Assembly: GCF_910577345.1 (NCBI RefSeq)
Contig: NZ_CAJTMT010000018.1
Span: 5,103-63,831 of the forward strand
Reading direction: 5' to 3'
Length of the DNA: 58,729 bases
From: an uncultured Duncaniella sp.
Lineage (GTDB): Bacteria > Bacteroidota > Bacteroidia > Bacteroidales > Muribaculaceae
A program made the translations under genes and the position numbers. Below are positions 35,038 to 42,753 of the stretch, piece by piece. Position 1 is the first letter of the stretch. Each line of letters begins with the position of its first letter. The notes under the pieces are model-generated. The model was not told where the DNA came from, made no database searches, and saw nothing but the letters and a program-made list of their open reading frames with translations.

Positions 35038-36018
35038 TTATTCTTCCTCCGAAGGGGTGTTTTCTTTCTTTTCCTCCTGCTGCTCCTTGTCGAAGAGGTT
35101 GTAGGCATCGACGATGCGTTGCACGAGGGCATGGCGGACGATGTCCTTCTTTCCGAACTCGATTCTGCCGATACCGGGCACATCCTTCAGCACCTTCAGA
35201 GCTTGAATCAGACCCGATGTGACTGACCTGGGAAGGTCAATCTGCGTAGCATCGCCGGTGATTATCATCTTGGCATTCATGCCAAGACGGGTGAGGAACA
35301 TCTTAATCTGCTGCACGGTGGTGTTCTGCGCCTCATCGAGAACGATGACCGCATCGTTAAGCGTACGGCCACGCATGAACGCGAGGGGAGCTATCTGGAT
35401 GACGTTGGTCTCCATGTACTCCTTCAACTTAACCGCCGGAATCATATCCTCCAGCGCATCGTAGAGCGGTTGCAGATATGGGTCAATCTTGTCCTTCATG
35501 TCACCCGGAAGGAAACCGAGCTTCTCGCCGGCCTCGACAGCCGGACGCGAAAGGATGATTTTGCGCACCTCACGATTTTTGAGCGCGCGCACCGCGAGGG
35601 CTATCGCAAGATATGTCTTGCCGGTACCCGCAGGGCCAAGCGCGAAGGTAAGATCATTCTCTCGCACGGCCTTCACCATGAGAGCCTGATTGGTGTTGCG
35701 CGGACTGATAGGCTTACCGTTGATACCGTAGATGATGACATCATCATTCTTGGGAGTCTCGGGCGACTTACCCTTGACAATGTCGAGAATCACCTCTTCG
35801 GTAAGCTTATTGTACTTGATACAATACTCCTCCAGTTCCTTGATGCGTTTCTCGAACTCAGCAGTCTCATGGTCATCACCGATGACCTTGATCACCGACC
35901 CGCGAGCAGCCATCCGGAGCTTCGGGAAGAGATTGCGTATAAGCTGCATATTGCAGTTATTGACACCGTAAAAACTGACCGGGTCAACATTATCAATGAT
36001 TACAATTCTTTCGATCAT
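35038..36018 (-). CDS. PhoH family ATPase
   Basis: 326-residue P-loop protein. Walker A GPAGTGKT (about 128-135) is followed by YLAIALAVRAL; Walker B is VIVLDEAQNTT, with LTRLGMNAKMIITGDATQID after it. An N-terminal KH-like part (about 20-75) and a Glu/Lys-rich tail flank the core. PhoH-like proteins (YbeZ type) bind RNA and are linked to ribosome and rRNA processing with YbeY. No ybeY is in the window. Confidence 0.93.
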   Translation of the reverse strand: MIERIVIIDNVDPVSFYGVNNCNMQLIRNLFPKLRMAARGSVIKVIGDDHETAEFEKRIKELEEYCIKYNKLTEEVILDIVKGKSPETPKNDDVIIYGINGKPISPRNTNQALMVKAVRENDLTFALGPAGTGKTYLAIALAVRALKNREVRKIILSRPAVEAGEKLGFLPGDMKDKIDPYLQPLYDALEDMIPAVKLKEYMETNVIQIAPLAFMRGRTLNDAVIVLDEAQNTTVQQIKMFLTRLGMNAKMIITGDATQIDLPRSVTSGLIQALKVLKDVPGIGRIEFGKKDIVRHALVQRIVDAYNLFDKEQQEEKKENTPSEEE

Positions 36019-36042
36019 GTGATGAGTTTTTAGGGAGGGGTA

Positions 36043-36285
36043 GGAGTTTTGAGTTGTGAGTTGTTAGTTTTGAGTTGTGGGTTGCCAGTTTTGAGTTGTC
36101 AGTTGCGGGTTGCCAGTTGGGAGTTGCGGTGGTCAGCCTTGAATTGCAGGTCACAAGCAGTTATCTGCCGGATGCCATCAGCTAAAATTAAAAGCCAAAG
36201 GCCAAAGGCTAAAAACTCAAAACTAAAAACTCAAAACTAAAAACTCAAAACTATTATCTATACTCTATACTTTATACTCTATACT
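36043..36285. repeat. Family 2 intergenic repeat, locus H
   Basis: The left half (36043-36130) is built from TTTTGAGTTG, GTTGCCAGTT and related words. The right half (36207-36250) carries the complement as CTAAAAACTCAAAA repeated three times, then TATTATCTATACTCTATACT. Together they can fold into a long imperfect stem. It lies between the phoH start and the DUF6048 stop. About 290 bases here hold no gene. Confidence 0.85.
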
Positions 36286-36287
36286 AA

Positions 36288-36305
36288 GCGAGCTGACAAG
36301 CTCGC
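36288..36305 (-). terminator. Hairpin directly after the DUF6048 stop codon
   Basis: GCGAGCT-GACA-AGCTCGC, a 7-bp stem 1 bp from the stop codon, followed on the minus strand by the AT-rich AGTATAGAGTATAAAG stretch rather than a U-run. A matching arrangement follows the nitroreductase gene. Confidence 0.6.
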
Positions 36306-36306
36306 T

Positions 36307-37206
36307 CTATAAACTACTAACCTCCGGCTCTTTCTTTTTGTTTAGCGGAATGGTATACATTAGCGAAAAACTTCCTGTCATGGTCGATCCGCGCTTGCCA
36401 TAGCCGGGAATAAACATCGGCTTACCAACCGCACTCTTCGTCTCGTGGAGGATTGAATGGTAGATGATATTCCATCCGAGCGACCACGACTTGAACACCT
36501 TCACCTTCAGTCCGAAGGTAAGCTCGAAGTAACCGGCCGTCGACTTCTGGTCAGGAATTGTGAAATGCGACGGATCGCCCCAATATCCTTCATCGACAGT
36601 CACGTCATCCACTCCCCACTTATAGTTCGTGAAACCGTAGCGCATTCCCACCTGCAACTTATAATCAGGATTGGAATTATAGAAAAAATTATACGACGCA
36701 CCGATCTTGACGTAGGGCGACACCGGAGTTCGGAACGTGAAATTCATATCGTCGGGCGTGTCGTTGCAGTTATCGAAACCGATTGCGAGAAACGGGAAAT
36801 AACGGTTGTGGAGACTCACCTCAGCCCATACGTCACCGAGTCCATAGTGGGCACCGGTGGCGCGCATCAGGGCGTTCCAGAGATTCACACCGACAATCAC
36901 TTCATGAAGCAACGGATACTCCATCTTCGGAGGTGCAGCAAGCAGAGTCGAGTCGACAAACTCCTTGCCGGTCACAGTGTCGACAAGCACCACATTTCCG
37001 TTGGCATCCGGCATCTCCACCAGTCGGCTGCGGTCAATCTTCTTCTCCCGCTCCACGTTAGGAGTGGTGCCGGGAGCGGAGGGCTGCACGGGGGTCACAC
37101 GTCGCTGGGCCGACATCTGCAGACCGACCGCGGCCACTATCAGCAGCGCCAGCAGTCTTGCCGACGGCGCGAGTATGGAATATATATTATGTAGGGTTCT
37201 GATCAT
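36307..37206 (-). CDS. DUF6048 family outer-membrane beta-barrel protein
   Basis: 299 residues. The signal peptide region is LALLIVAAVGLQMSAQ, then a linker, then about ten beta-strands with alternating aromatic residues (VKIGASYNFFYNSNPDYKL, VGMRYGFTNYKWGVDD, GYFELTFGLKVKVFKSWSLGWNI) ending YTIPLNKKKE. Function unknown. It follows the DUF6452 lipoprotein by 26 bp, the pairing seen in Bacteroidales, so they probably work together in the outer membrane. Confidence 0.83.
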   Translation of the reverse strand: MIRTLHNIYSILAPSARLLALLIVAAVGLQMSAQRRVTPVQPSAPGTTPNVEREKKIDRSRLVEMPDANGNVVLVDTVTGKEFVDSTLLAAPPKMEYPLLHEVIVGVNLWNALMRATGAHYGLGDVWAEVSLHNRYFPFLAIGFDNCNDTPDDMNFTFRTPVSPYVKIGASYNFFYNSNPDYKLQVGMRYGFTNYKWGVDDVTVDEGYWGDPSHFTIPDQKSTAGYFELTFGLKVKVFKSWSLGWNIIYHSILHETKSAVGKPMFIPGYGKRGSTMTGSFSLMYTIPLNKKKEPEVSSL

Positions 37207-37232
37207 TTCTATCGTTTTTCAAACCTGTCAGT

Positions 37233-37847
37233 TCAAGCCTCGCCGCCGTCACCTGCGGGCTCACCACCGTTTCCGGAGTCATCTCCGCCGTCACCGCCCT
37301 CATTATCTCCGCCGGTATTGTCATCTCCCGAACCGTCATCACCCTCGTCAGGATCGGAAGTGCGGAAGAAAATCTGAATCGACTCAATGTCGATGTTGGT
37401 GATGAGTGAATCGATCACCGCCACGGAATCAATGAGATGGCGTGTATAGGTGAAACTCGTGATGAGATAGTGATACATCGCACCGCAATCCTCCGATGCG
37501 AAATATGGAGTGGCCGTGTAGTCGAATTTCAAAGTATCGACAAGCCAGGGGTAGTCGAGGCTCTTCTGTTTGTACTGGATATAGAACTCCGTCGATGGCC
37601 GCGTAGAGCGGAAAGGCAGATAGACCTGCGAAGCACGGGTCCCGGGGCCGAGAAGCAGACTATCGTTGGGCGCATCAACACCCCCGACAGCTATCGAATC
37701 GGGCATGATGGACTGTTTGGTCGACATGGAATAAAATCCTGCCAACGGCACGGAATTCTGATTCTCCGTACAGCCCACATTACTGCAAGCACTCACGACA
37801 ATCCATGAGCACACTGCAATGACTATTATATGGAAGAAAGTTTTCAG
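37233..37847 (-). CDS. DUF6452 family lipoprotein, non-ATG start
   Basis: The conserved part has GCTENQNSVPLAGFYS early and IDIESIQIFFRTSD late, followed by an acidic Gly/Asp/Asn-rich tail (about 30 residues). The first standard start is a GTG at 37814, but that cuts a signal peptide in half. Reading from the CTG at 37847 gives KTFFHIIIVIAVCSW then IVVSAC, a complete lipoprotein signal. A stop follows three codons further upstream. No ATG exists in the frame. Family 2 repeat DNA begins within a few bases, so the original start may have been lost to it. Paired with DUF6048. Confidence 0.78.
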   Translation of the reverse strand: MKTFFHIIVIAVCSWIVVSACSNVGCTENQNSVPLAGFYSMSTKQSIMPDSIAVGGVDAPNDSLLLGPGTRASQVYLPFRSTRPSTEFYIQYKQKSLDYPWLVDTLKFDYTATPYFASEDCGAMYHYLITSFTYTRHLIDSVAVIDSLITNIDIESIQIFFRTSDPDEGDDGSGDDNTGGDNEGGDGGDDSGNGGEPAGDGGEA

Positions 37848-37851
37848 AGTT

Positions 37852-38018
37852 TTTTAGTTTTGAGTTGTTAGTTTTGAGTTGTCAGTTGTCAGTTTTGAGT
37901 TGGGAGTTTTGAGTTGGGAGTTGTCAGTTATGAGTTTTGAGTTATCAGCAGCGAATCCTACACTTGCCGGCCTCTCCCTCAAAACTATTATCTATACTCT
38001 ATACTTTACCCTCTATAC
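37852..38018. repeat. Family 2 intergenic repeat, locus I
   Basis: Words TTTTGAGTTG, GTTGTCAGTT and GTTGGGAGTT repeat across 37852-37950. The block CAAAACTATTATCTATACTC continuing TATACTTTACCCTCTATACT (37980-38018) is nearly identical to one at 36246-36285. It occupies the gap between the DUF6452 gene and the nitroreductase stop. Confidence 0.85.
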
Positions 38019-38020
38019 TT

Positions 38021-38039
38021 TGACAAAGCTGCTTTGTCA
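38021..38039 (-). terminator. Hairpin containing the nitroreductase stop codon
   Basis: TGACAAAGC-T-GCTTTGTCA is a 9-bp perfect stem; its first three bases on the minus strand are the TGA stop. It is followed by the same AT-rich block as the hairpin after DUF6048. Confidence 0.65.
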
Positions 38040-38567
38040 ACAAAACTTAACTATCTCGTCGAGTTCCTTGCGTTTTTTAGCAGGGGCTTCAGTGCCATCA
38101 GCGGGATAGCCGATGGAGATGACAGCAACCGGTTCCACACCTTCGGGCAACTCGAAAGCCTCGCTGAGAGTCTTCGGATCGAAATTGCAGATCCAGCATG
38201 TTGCGAGACCGAGCGATGTGGCAGCCAGACAGAGATGTTCCACTGCAATGGACACATCCACATCCGTATGATCCTTGCCATCACATCCGCGGTGCCATGC
38301 CTCATCGTGCAGACCACACGCAACGATAAACGAAGGAGCCGTGCGAACCCACTCGCGGTCGTAGCTGCCAAGGATAGCCTCACGCTTCTCTTCCGACTCA
38401 GCCACGAGGAAAAGCCAAGGCTGACGGTTGCAAGCCGAAGGAGCAAGGCGCGCCACATCAAGCACTGTAAGGATAGTGTCACGTTCAACCTTACGGTCCG
38501 AATATGCACGGCAAGAATAACGCTGCTCGGCAAGACGGTATAATTGAGGATATGCGTTTGATTTCAT
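38037..38567 (-). CDS. Nitroreductase family flavoprotein
   Basis: 176 residues of the FMN-dependent nitroreductase fold. The N-terminal RYSCRAYSDRKVER and ARLAPSACNRQPWLF segments bind FMN phosphate and ring, and the C-terminal GLATCWICNFDPKTLSE and VAVISIGYPADG complete the site. It is a short, single-domain member with unknown physiological substrate. The gene lies between the GT2 gene and family 2 repeats. Its upstream gap carries AT-rich DNA and a half copy of family 1. Confidence 0.92.
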   Translation of the reverse strand: MKSNAYPQLYRLAEQRYSCRAYSDRKVERDTILTVLDVARLAPSACNRQPWLFLVAESEEKREAILGSYDREWVRTAPSFIVACGLHDEAWHRGCDGKDHTDVDVSIAVEHLCLAATSLGLATCWICNFDPKTLSEAFELPEGVEPVAVISIGYPADGTEAPAKKRKELDEIVKFC

Positions 38568-38689
38568 ATTCTTATTAATCTATTTTTATATACTTGCTTA
38601 TCTATTTTCTTATTAATATTTCTACATCAGCTCATCCAAAATGGAAAAGGGAAAGGGGAAAGTGAACATCAACTGACATCAGATAACCG

Positions 38690-38737
38690 AAAAAACTTCT
38701 GTCACTTCTGACCTTATGTCCTTCTGTACCCTTCAGA
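38690..38737. repeat. Family 1 half element, locus F
   Basis: CCGAAAAAACTTCTGTCACT, then GACCTTATGTCCTTCTGTACCC, match one arm of the family. I do not see the opposite arm, only a weak GGAAAAGGGGAAAG stretch at 38643-38660. It is just 3' of the GT2 stop on the minus strand. Confidence 0.7.
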
Positions 38738-38753
38738 ACCAAAGAGGATTTCA

Positions 38754-39716
38754 TCATTCCTCGACTCCGATACGCTCCTTAATCTCGTAGTGATTACGGC
38801 CCGGAGCATTGCGGACAATCAGCTCACCGATGAACCCCGTCAGGAAAAGCATCGTTCCGAGAAGCATCATCGTCAGCGCAAGGAAGAAATAAGGCGAATC
38901 GGTCACAAGACGGTAAGGCTCACCGTGAGCCATAGCCCACAGCTTACCAAACCCGACAACCATCACAGCAATGAAACCGATGATAAACATCAGCGACCCA
39001 AGAAGGCCGAAGAAGTGCATAGGTTTCGCTCCGAACTTTCCGGTGAACCAGAGAGTGGCAAGGTCAAGATAACCGTTCACGAAACGGTCAAGGCCAAACT
39101 TGGTCGTGCCGTATTTGCGTGCCTGATGATGCACCTCCTTCTCGCCGATACGGGTAAATCCCGCATTCTTGGCAAGATAGGGAATATAGCGGTGCATGTC
39201 GCCATAGACCTCGATGTGCTTAACGACCTCAAGCCTGTAGGCCTTCAGACCGCAGTTGAAATCATGCAGATTCTTGATTCCGCTCACCTTGCGGGCCGTA
39301 GCGTTGAAAAGCTTGGTCGGGATGGTCTTCGACAGGGGGTCGTAGCGCTTGCGCTTCCAGCCCGACACGAGGTCATAACCGTCGCGCATGATCATACGAT
39401 AAAGATCGGGGATTTCATCCGGCGAATCCTGAAGGTCAGCATCCATAGTTATCACCACATCGCCCTGCGCGGCCTTGAAACCGGTGTTGAGAGCCGGCGA
39501 CTTGCCATAGTTGCGGCGGAACGATATGCCGTGGATGGCGAGATTCTTGGAGGAAAGCTTGTTGATTACTTTCCATGAATCATCCGTGCTTCCGTCGTCG
39601 ACAAAAATTACTTCATACGAGAAGTCGTGGTCAGTCATGACGCGCTCAATCCAGGCTGCAAGCTCCGGGAGCGACTCGGCTTCGTTGTAGAGGGGAACGA
39701 CCACTGATATATCCAT
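38754..39716 (-). CDS. Family 2 glycosyltransferase, polyprenol-phosphate type
   Basis: 320 residues. The GT-A domain starts MDISVVVPLYNEAESLPEL, with VIFVDDGSTDDSW and the metal-binding VITMDADLQDSPDEI, plus SGWKRKRYDPLSK. Two C-terminal membrane segments (about 230-260 and 270-300) are as in ArnC/GtrB/DPM1-like enzymes, which load a sugar onto undecaprenyl phosphate. It follows the DUF4199 gene by 58 bp, a pairing common in Bacteroidales. The sugar is unknown. Confidence 0.93.
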   Translation of the reverse strand: MDISVVVPLYNEAESLPELAAWIERVMTDHDFSYEVIFVDDGSTDDSWKVINKLSSKNLAIHGISFRRNYGKSPALNTGFKAAQGDVVITMDADLQDSPDEIPDLYRMIMRDGYDLVSGWKRKRYDPLSKTIPTKLFNATARKVSGIKNLHDFNCGLKAYRLEVVKHIEVYGDMHRYIPYLAKNAGFTRIGEKEVHHQARKYGTTKFGLDRFVNGYLDLATLWFTGKFGAKPMHFFGLLGSLMFIIGFIAVMVVGFGKLWAMAHGEPYRLVTDSPYFFLALTMMLLGTMLFLTGFIGELIVRNAPGRNHYEIKERIGVEE

Positions 39717-39774
39717 TGTTGTCCTTTGTAGATTGTTTTGGTTCTTGGGTTGGTTTTGATGAGAAGAGTTTTGT

Positions 39775-40338
39775 TCAGTTGTTCGAGCGGCGCTGGCGCG
39801 ATGTCTTGTGTTTCAGCGCGAAAAACGAGCTTATGAGAATCGAGAGCAGCGAACCGCTCACGATAGCAGCCATAATCAGTTCCGACACGATAGCTATCGG
39901 CGACGGGATGAAATTGGCCTCGATCATCTGCGAGGCAATGTCGGCTGCCTCGGCGAGAGCCGTCCCGGGAGCCTGCCGTCCAAGCTCGACCACACCTTGA
40001 AGCTGAGTCAGAACGAAGTCGGGCGCTATCCACTGCATGTAGATGACCATCAGCGCACCCGCGATGAGCATTCCGCACACAAAGATGACCACTCCGAGCA
40101 TCCACATCATCGGGAATGTGGCACACTCCTGCAACTGACGGTCATAGCGCCGGATGAAAAAGAAAATCACCACCGGCACCCCCACCATCATCAGGAGCGA
40201 GAGCAAGCTGAACAGTGCCATTTTCGGAGCTAAAATAGGTCCGAAAAACATCAGCGTCAGATAGAGGCCGAAAATAAAGCCGTCGTCGGCACCACGGCGG
40301 TAGGGGGAAGTTATGAGATTGGTGTCTGTTTCACTCAT
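39775..40338 (-). CDS. DUF4199 family membrane protein
   Basis: 187 residues with four membrane segments: FIFGLYLTLMFFGPI, LLSLLMMVGVPVVIFFFI, MLGVVIFVCGMLIAGALMV and SELIMAAIVSGSLLSILISS. A periplasmic stretch lies between the third and fourth. A basic tail ends KTSRQRRSNN. Function unknown; possibly a partner of the downstream glycosyltransferase. The open frame extends to 40425, but ATG 40338 (MSETDTNLITSPYRRG) is the natural start, about 125 nt after the promoter. Confidence 0.85.
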   Translation of the reverse strand: MSETDTNLITSPYRRGADDGFIFGLYLTLMFFGPILAPKMALFSLLSLLMMVGVPVVIFFFIRRYDRQLQECATFPMMWMLGVVIFVCGMLIAGALMVIYMQWIAPDFVLTQLQGVVELGRQAPGTALAEAADIASQMIEANFIPSPIAIVSELIMAAIVSGSLLSILISSFFALKHKTSRQRRSNN

Positions 40339-40468
40339 GGTGTGAGAGATGTAATCGGGACGCGAAATCCCGCAGTTGCTATATTCGGATGGCATCGTGA
40401 AAACCACCCCGCAAGCGTCTCGCAAGGCTCATTTCATAATAATCCTTAACTTGCGCTTTCACGACTTG

Positions 40469-40500
40469 CAAAGTTAGGTATTTTTTGGCACTTTTTCAAG
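40469..40500 (-). promoter_or_regulatory. Promoter of the DUF4199-GT2 operon
   Basis: Minus-strand CTTG (40497-40500), 20 bases, TAACTTTG (40469-40476). Its -33 box lies between the -33 and -7 boxes of the divergent lptE promoter, so the two promoters interleave. Confidence 0.7.
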
Positions 40501-40515
40501 AAAGTTGTAACTTTG
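40484..40515 (+). promoter_or_regulatory. Promoter of lptE, giving an almost leaderless mRNA
   Basis: TTTG (40484-40487), 20 bases, TAACTTTG (40508-40515), and the lptE ATG at 40523 only 7 bases later. Transcription would start within about 0-4 nt of the start codon. Confidence 0.75.
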
Positions 40516-40522
40516 TACTTCC

Positions 40523-41053
40523 ATGAAAGCATTTCGCATCAAATATATAATCAGCTCTCTGCTCGTCCTGCTCTTCTGCTGCGGATTGGCAGCCTGCCGC
40601 ATCAGCTACAAGCTCAATGGTGCGGCGATTGACTACACGGTCTACAAGACCATCTATGTCTCCAACTTCCCCATCCGTGCGGCGCTCGTCTACCCTCCTC
40701 TTCAACAGACGTTTGAAAACGAACTTCTCGACTATATTTCCCGAAACACCCGCCTCCGCACCGTCGACACTCCAAACGCCGACCTGCAGCTCGAAGGCGA
40801 GATTACAGGCTATCAGCTCTCACCTCAGGCCGTCACGGAGAATGCCTACGCATCGCGCACCCGACTGACCATCCAGGTCAAGGTCACATACACTGACAAC
40901 AAGGCTGAAGGCAAGGACATCAACCAGACCTTCAGTGCCTACCGCGACTTCGACAGTTCGGAAATGCTCACGGACGTGCAGGACCAGCTCTGTAACGAGA
41001 TTTCCAAGGAACTCGTCGACCTCATCTTCAACGCCACCCTCGGCGATTGGTAA
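40523..41053 (+). CDS. lptE: LPS-assembly lipoprotein LptE
   Basis: 176 residues. The lipoprotein signal ends GLAAC (Cys25). The mature part follows the Bacteroidetes LptE pattern: CRISYKLNGAAIDYTVYKTI, NFPIRAALVYPPLQQTFENE, ADLQLEGEITGYQLSPQAV and a C-terminal LCNEISKELVDLIFNATLGDW. It plugs the LptD barrel and helps deliver LPS to the surface. It is followed by a TPR-like gene and secG, an order typical of the phylum. The start is fixed because no later Met leaves a signal peptide. Confidence 0.93.
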   Translation: MKAFRIKYIISSLLVLLFCCGLAACRISYKLNGAAIDYTVYKTIYVSNFPIRAALVYPPLQQTFENELLDYISRNTRLRTVDTPNADLQLEGEITGYQLSPQAVTENAYASRTRLTIQVKVTYTDNKAEGKDINQTFSAYRDFDSSEMLTDVQDQLCNEISKELVDLIFNATLGDW

Positions 41054-41062
41054 GATAGTTGT

Positions 41063-41255
41063 GGGTTTTTAGTTGTGAGTTGTGAGTTGTGAGTTGTGAG
41101 TTAACCGTCACCATAACTTCTGCCGCATCAACAACTCCAGCCCTCACAAAGTCAAAAGTCAAAAGCTAAAAACTATCAACTCAAAACTATCAACTCAAAA
41201 CTCAAAACTGTCAACTAACAACTGACAACTCAAAACTAACAACTCAAAACTCACC
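41063..41255. repeat. Family 2 intergenic repeat, locus J
   Basis: The left part (41063-41102) is GTTGTGAG/AGTTGTGAGTT repeated. The right part (41150-41255) carries CAACTCAAAACTATCAACTC-type words, the complement of the left. It can form a long stem between lptE and the following gene on the same strand, so it would lie inside an operon unless it terminates lptE. Confidence 0.85.
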
Positions 41256-41263
41256 CCCATAAA

Positions 41264-42151
41264 ATGGATGAAGCTCTCAACCGCTACCTTCGTGCGCTTG
41301 CCGACCCTGAAATTCCGGTCGGCCTTTCCGACGTGGAGCGGCTTATGAAAGATTATCCCTTTTTCACACTCCCCGCACTCACAATGATGCAGCGCGAAGG
41401 GAGCGTGTTGCCCTCCGAAACACGCCGTAAACTCTTGGGACAGATTGCGCTCAACGCTCCCGACCCTGCCGCATTCGCAGCCCTTTCGGATCCGGAACGC
41501 GACACATGGCGCAACTTTTACCCTGCCGAGAAAAAAGCTGCCGTAACGACTGAAAAGGTCATCGACACCTTCCTCTCAACCTACGGCCACTCATCTCCGC
41601 AGGAAGATGCCTTGCTCGAACGGCTCATTTTCCACCCAACCGCCGACTACTCCGCACTTCTCGCCCGCGAGGAGCGTGAACAACACGAAGCCCTCGACGC
41701 CCTCGACGCCTCCGACACCCGGTCCGCTACCCCACCGGTCCAGAGCTTCCAGGACACCTTGATTGAAGCCTTCATCAACCAAGCCTCCACTCCATCGGAC
41801 CAGCCTGACGAGTCTGACGAATCTGACAAGTCCGACGAGTCCGACAAGTCTGACAGGTCCGACCTGCCCGACAAATCCGACCTGCCCGAGGATTCCGCTC
41901 CCACCGTCGTCACTCCCCCTGCCGACCATCCCGTCGCAGTCGTGACAGAACCGGTGGCCGATACCTCTCTGAGTGAAAGTCTTGCAAAAATCTACATCCG
42001 CAGGCGCCGTTACGACAAGGCTTTTGAAATAATTCACAGTTTGAGTTTGAATAATCCAAAAAAAAGTGTTTACTTTGCAGACCAATTGCGTTTTCTGCGT
42101 AAATTGATGCTCAATTCGAGCCTAAGCGAACAAAATAAACCATCAAATTAA
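41264..42151 (+). CDS. TPR-like protein of the lptE-secG cluster
   Basis: 295 residues. No firm family. The N-terminal half is helical (RYLRALADPEIPVGLSDVER, YPFFTLPALTMMQREG). A repetitive acidic linker DESDESDKSDESDKSDRSD (about 185-205) follows, and a C-terminal TPR-like unit, LSESLAKIYIRRRRYDKAFE, leads into LSLNNPKKSVYFADQLRFLRKL. It ends 2 bases before secG, so it is co-transcribed. The SD-rich linker is encoded by DNA words that recur in the GH115 gene. Confidence 0.75.
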   Translation: MDEALNRYLRALADPEIPVGLSDVERLMKDYPFFTLPALTMMQREGSVLPSETRRKLLGQIALNAPDPAAFAALSDPERDTWRNFYPAEKKAAVTTEKVIDTFLSTYGHSSPQEDALLERLIFHPTADYSALLAREEREQHEALDALDASDTRSATPPVQSFQDTLIEAFINQASTPSDQPDESDESDKSDESDKSDRSDLPDKSDLPEDSAPTVVTPPADHPVAVVTEPVADTSLSESLAKIYIRRRRYDKAFEIIHSLSLNNPKKSVYFADQLRFLRKLMLNSSLSEQNKPSN

Positions 42152-42153
42152 CT

Positions 42154-42552
42154 ATGTATATCGTATTGATCATCCTGACGCTCATCTGCTCGATACTCCT
42201 TATCTGCGTTGTGCTCGTTCAGAAGTCCAAAGGCGGTGGCCTTTCATCATCATTTGCAGGTTCAAACCAGATCATGGGTGTTCGTCGCACCAACAGTTTC
42301 ATTGAGAAACTCACATGGTCACTCGCAGGAGCAATCTGCCTCCTCTCGATTCTTGCAACATTCGCTATGCCCCGCGCAATCAACGCTAACGCTTCGCGCG
42401 TGACTGCCGCTCCCGCTGAGCAGGTTGTCCCCGGCGACTTCAACACCGCCGCTCCCGAAGCTGCACCCGTTGCCGCTCCCACCGCACCCGCAGCCGAGGC
42501 TCCCGCTGAAGCTCCCGCACAGGCCCCTGCAACTGAGACTCCCGCTGAATAA
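42154..42552 (+). CDS. secG: Preprotein translocase subunit SecG
   Basis: 132 residues. Two membrane segments (LIILTLICSILLICVVLVQ and LAGAICLLSILATFAMP) flank the conserved loop KSKGGGLSSSFAGSNQIMG. It is part of the SecYEG channel. The Ala/Pro/Glu-rich tail of about 50 residues (APAAEAPAEAPAQAPA) is long but usual in Bacteroidetes. It is last in the lptE-TPR-secG group. Confidence 0.95.
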   Translation: MYIVLIILTLICSILLICVVLVQKSKGGGLSSSFAGSNQIMGVRRTNSFIEKLTWSLAGAICLLSILATFAMPRAINANASRVTAAPAEQVVPGDFNTAAPEAAPVAAPTAPAAEAPAEAPAQAPATETPAE

Positions 42553-42753
42553 TCAGTCTGCCGATCCGGGTCGGTCATATCTCATACAGCCTGCTCTGAC
42601 ACATTGAATTCAACTTCAAAAAGTCGGCGCAGGCTTTCGTTGTTACCGCTGCAACCGGGGTGGCATCCATACCACCGTCGCTTGTCGCGCCACTGTCCCC
42701 CTACCCCGCTCACCCTCCTCCCCACCTAAATCGCAAATATAGCCCCACCGCTG

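Noticed and set aside
34969..35226. Short open frames over locus E and the phoH end
   Set aside because: They derive from the repeat words and the reverse strand of phoH.
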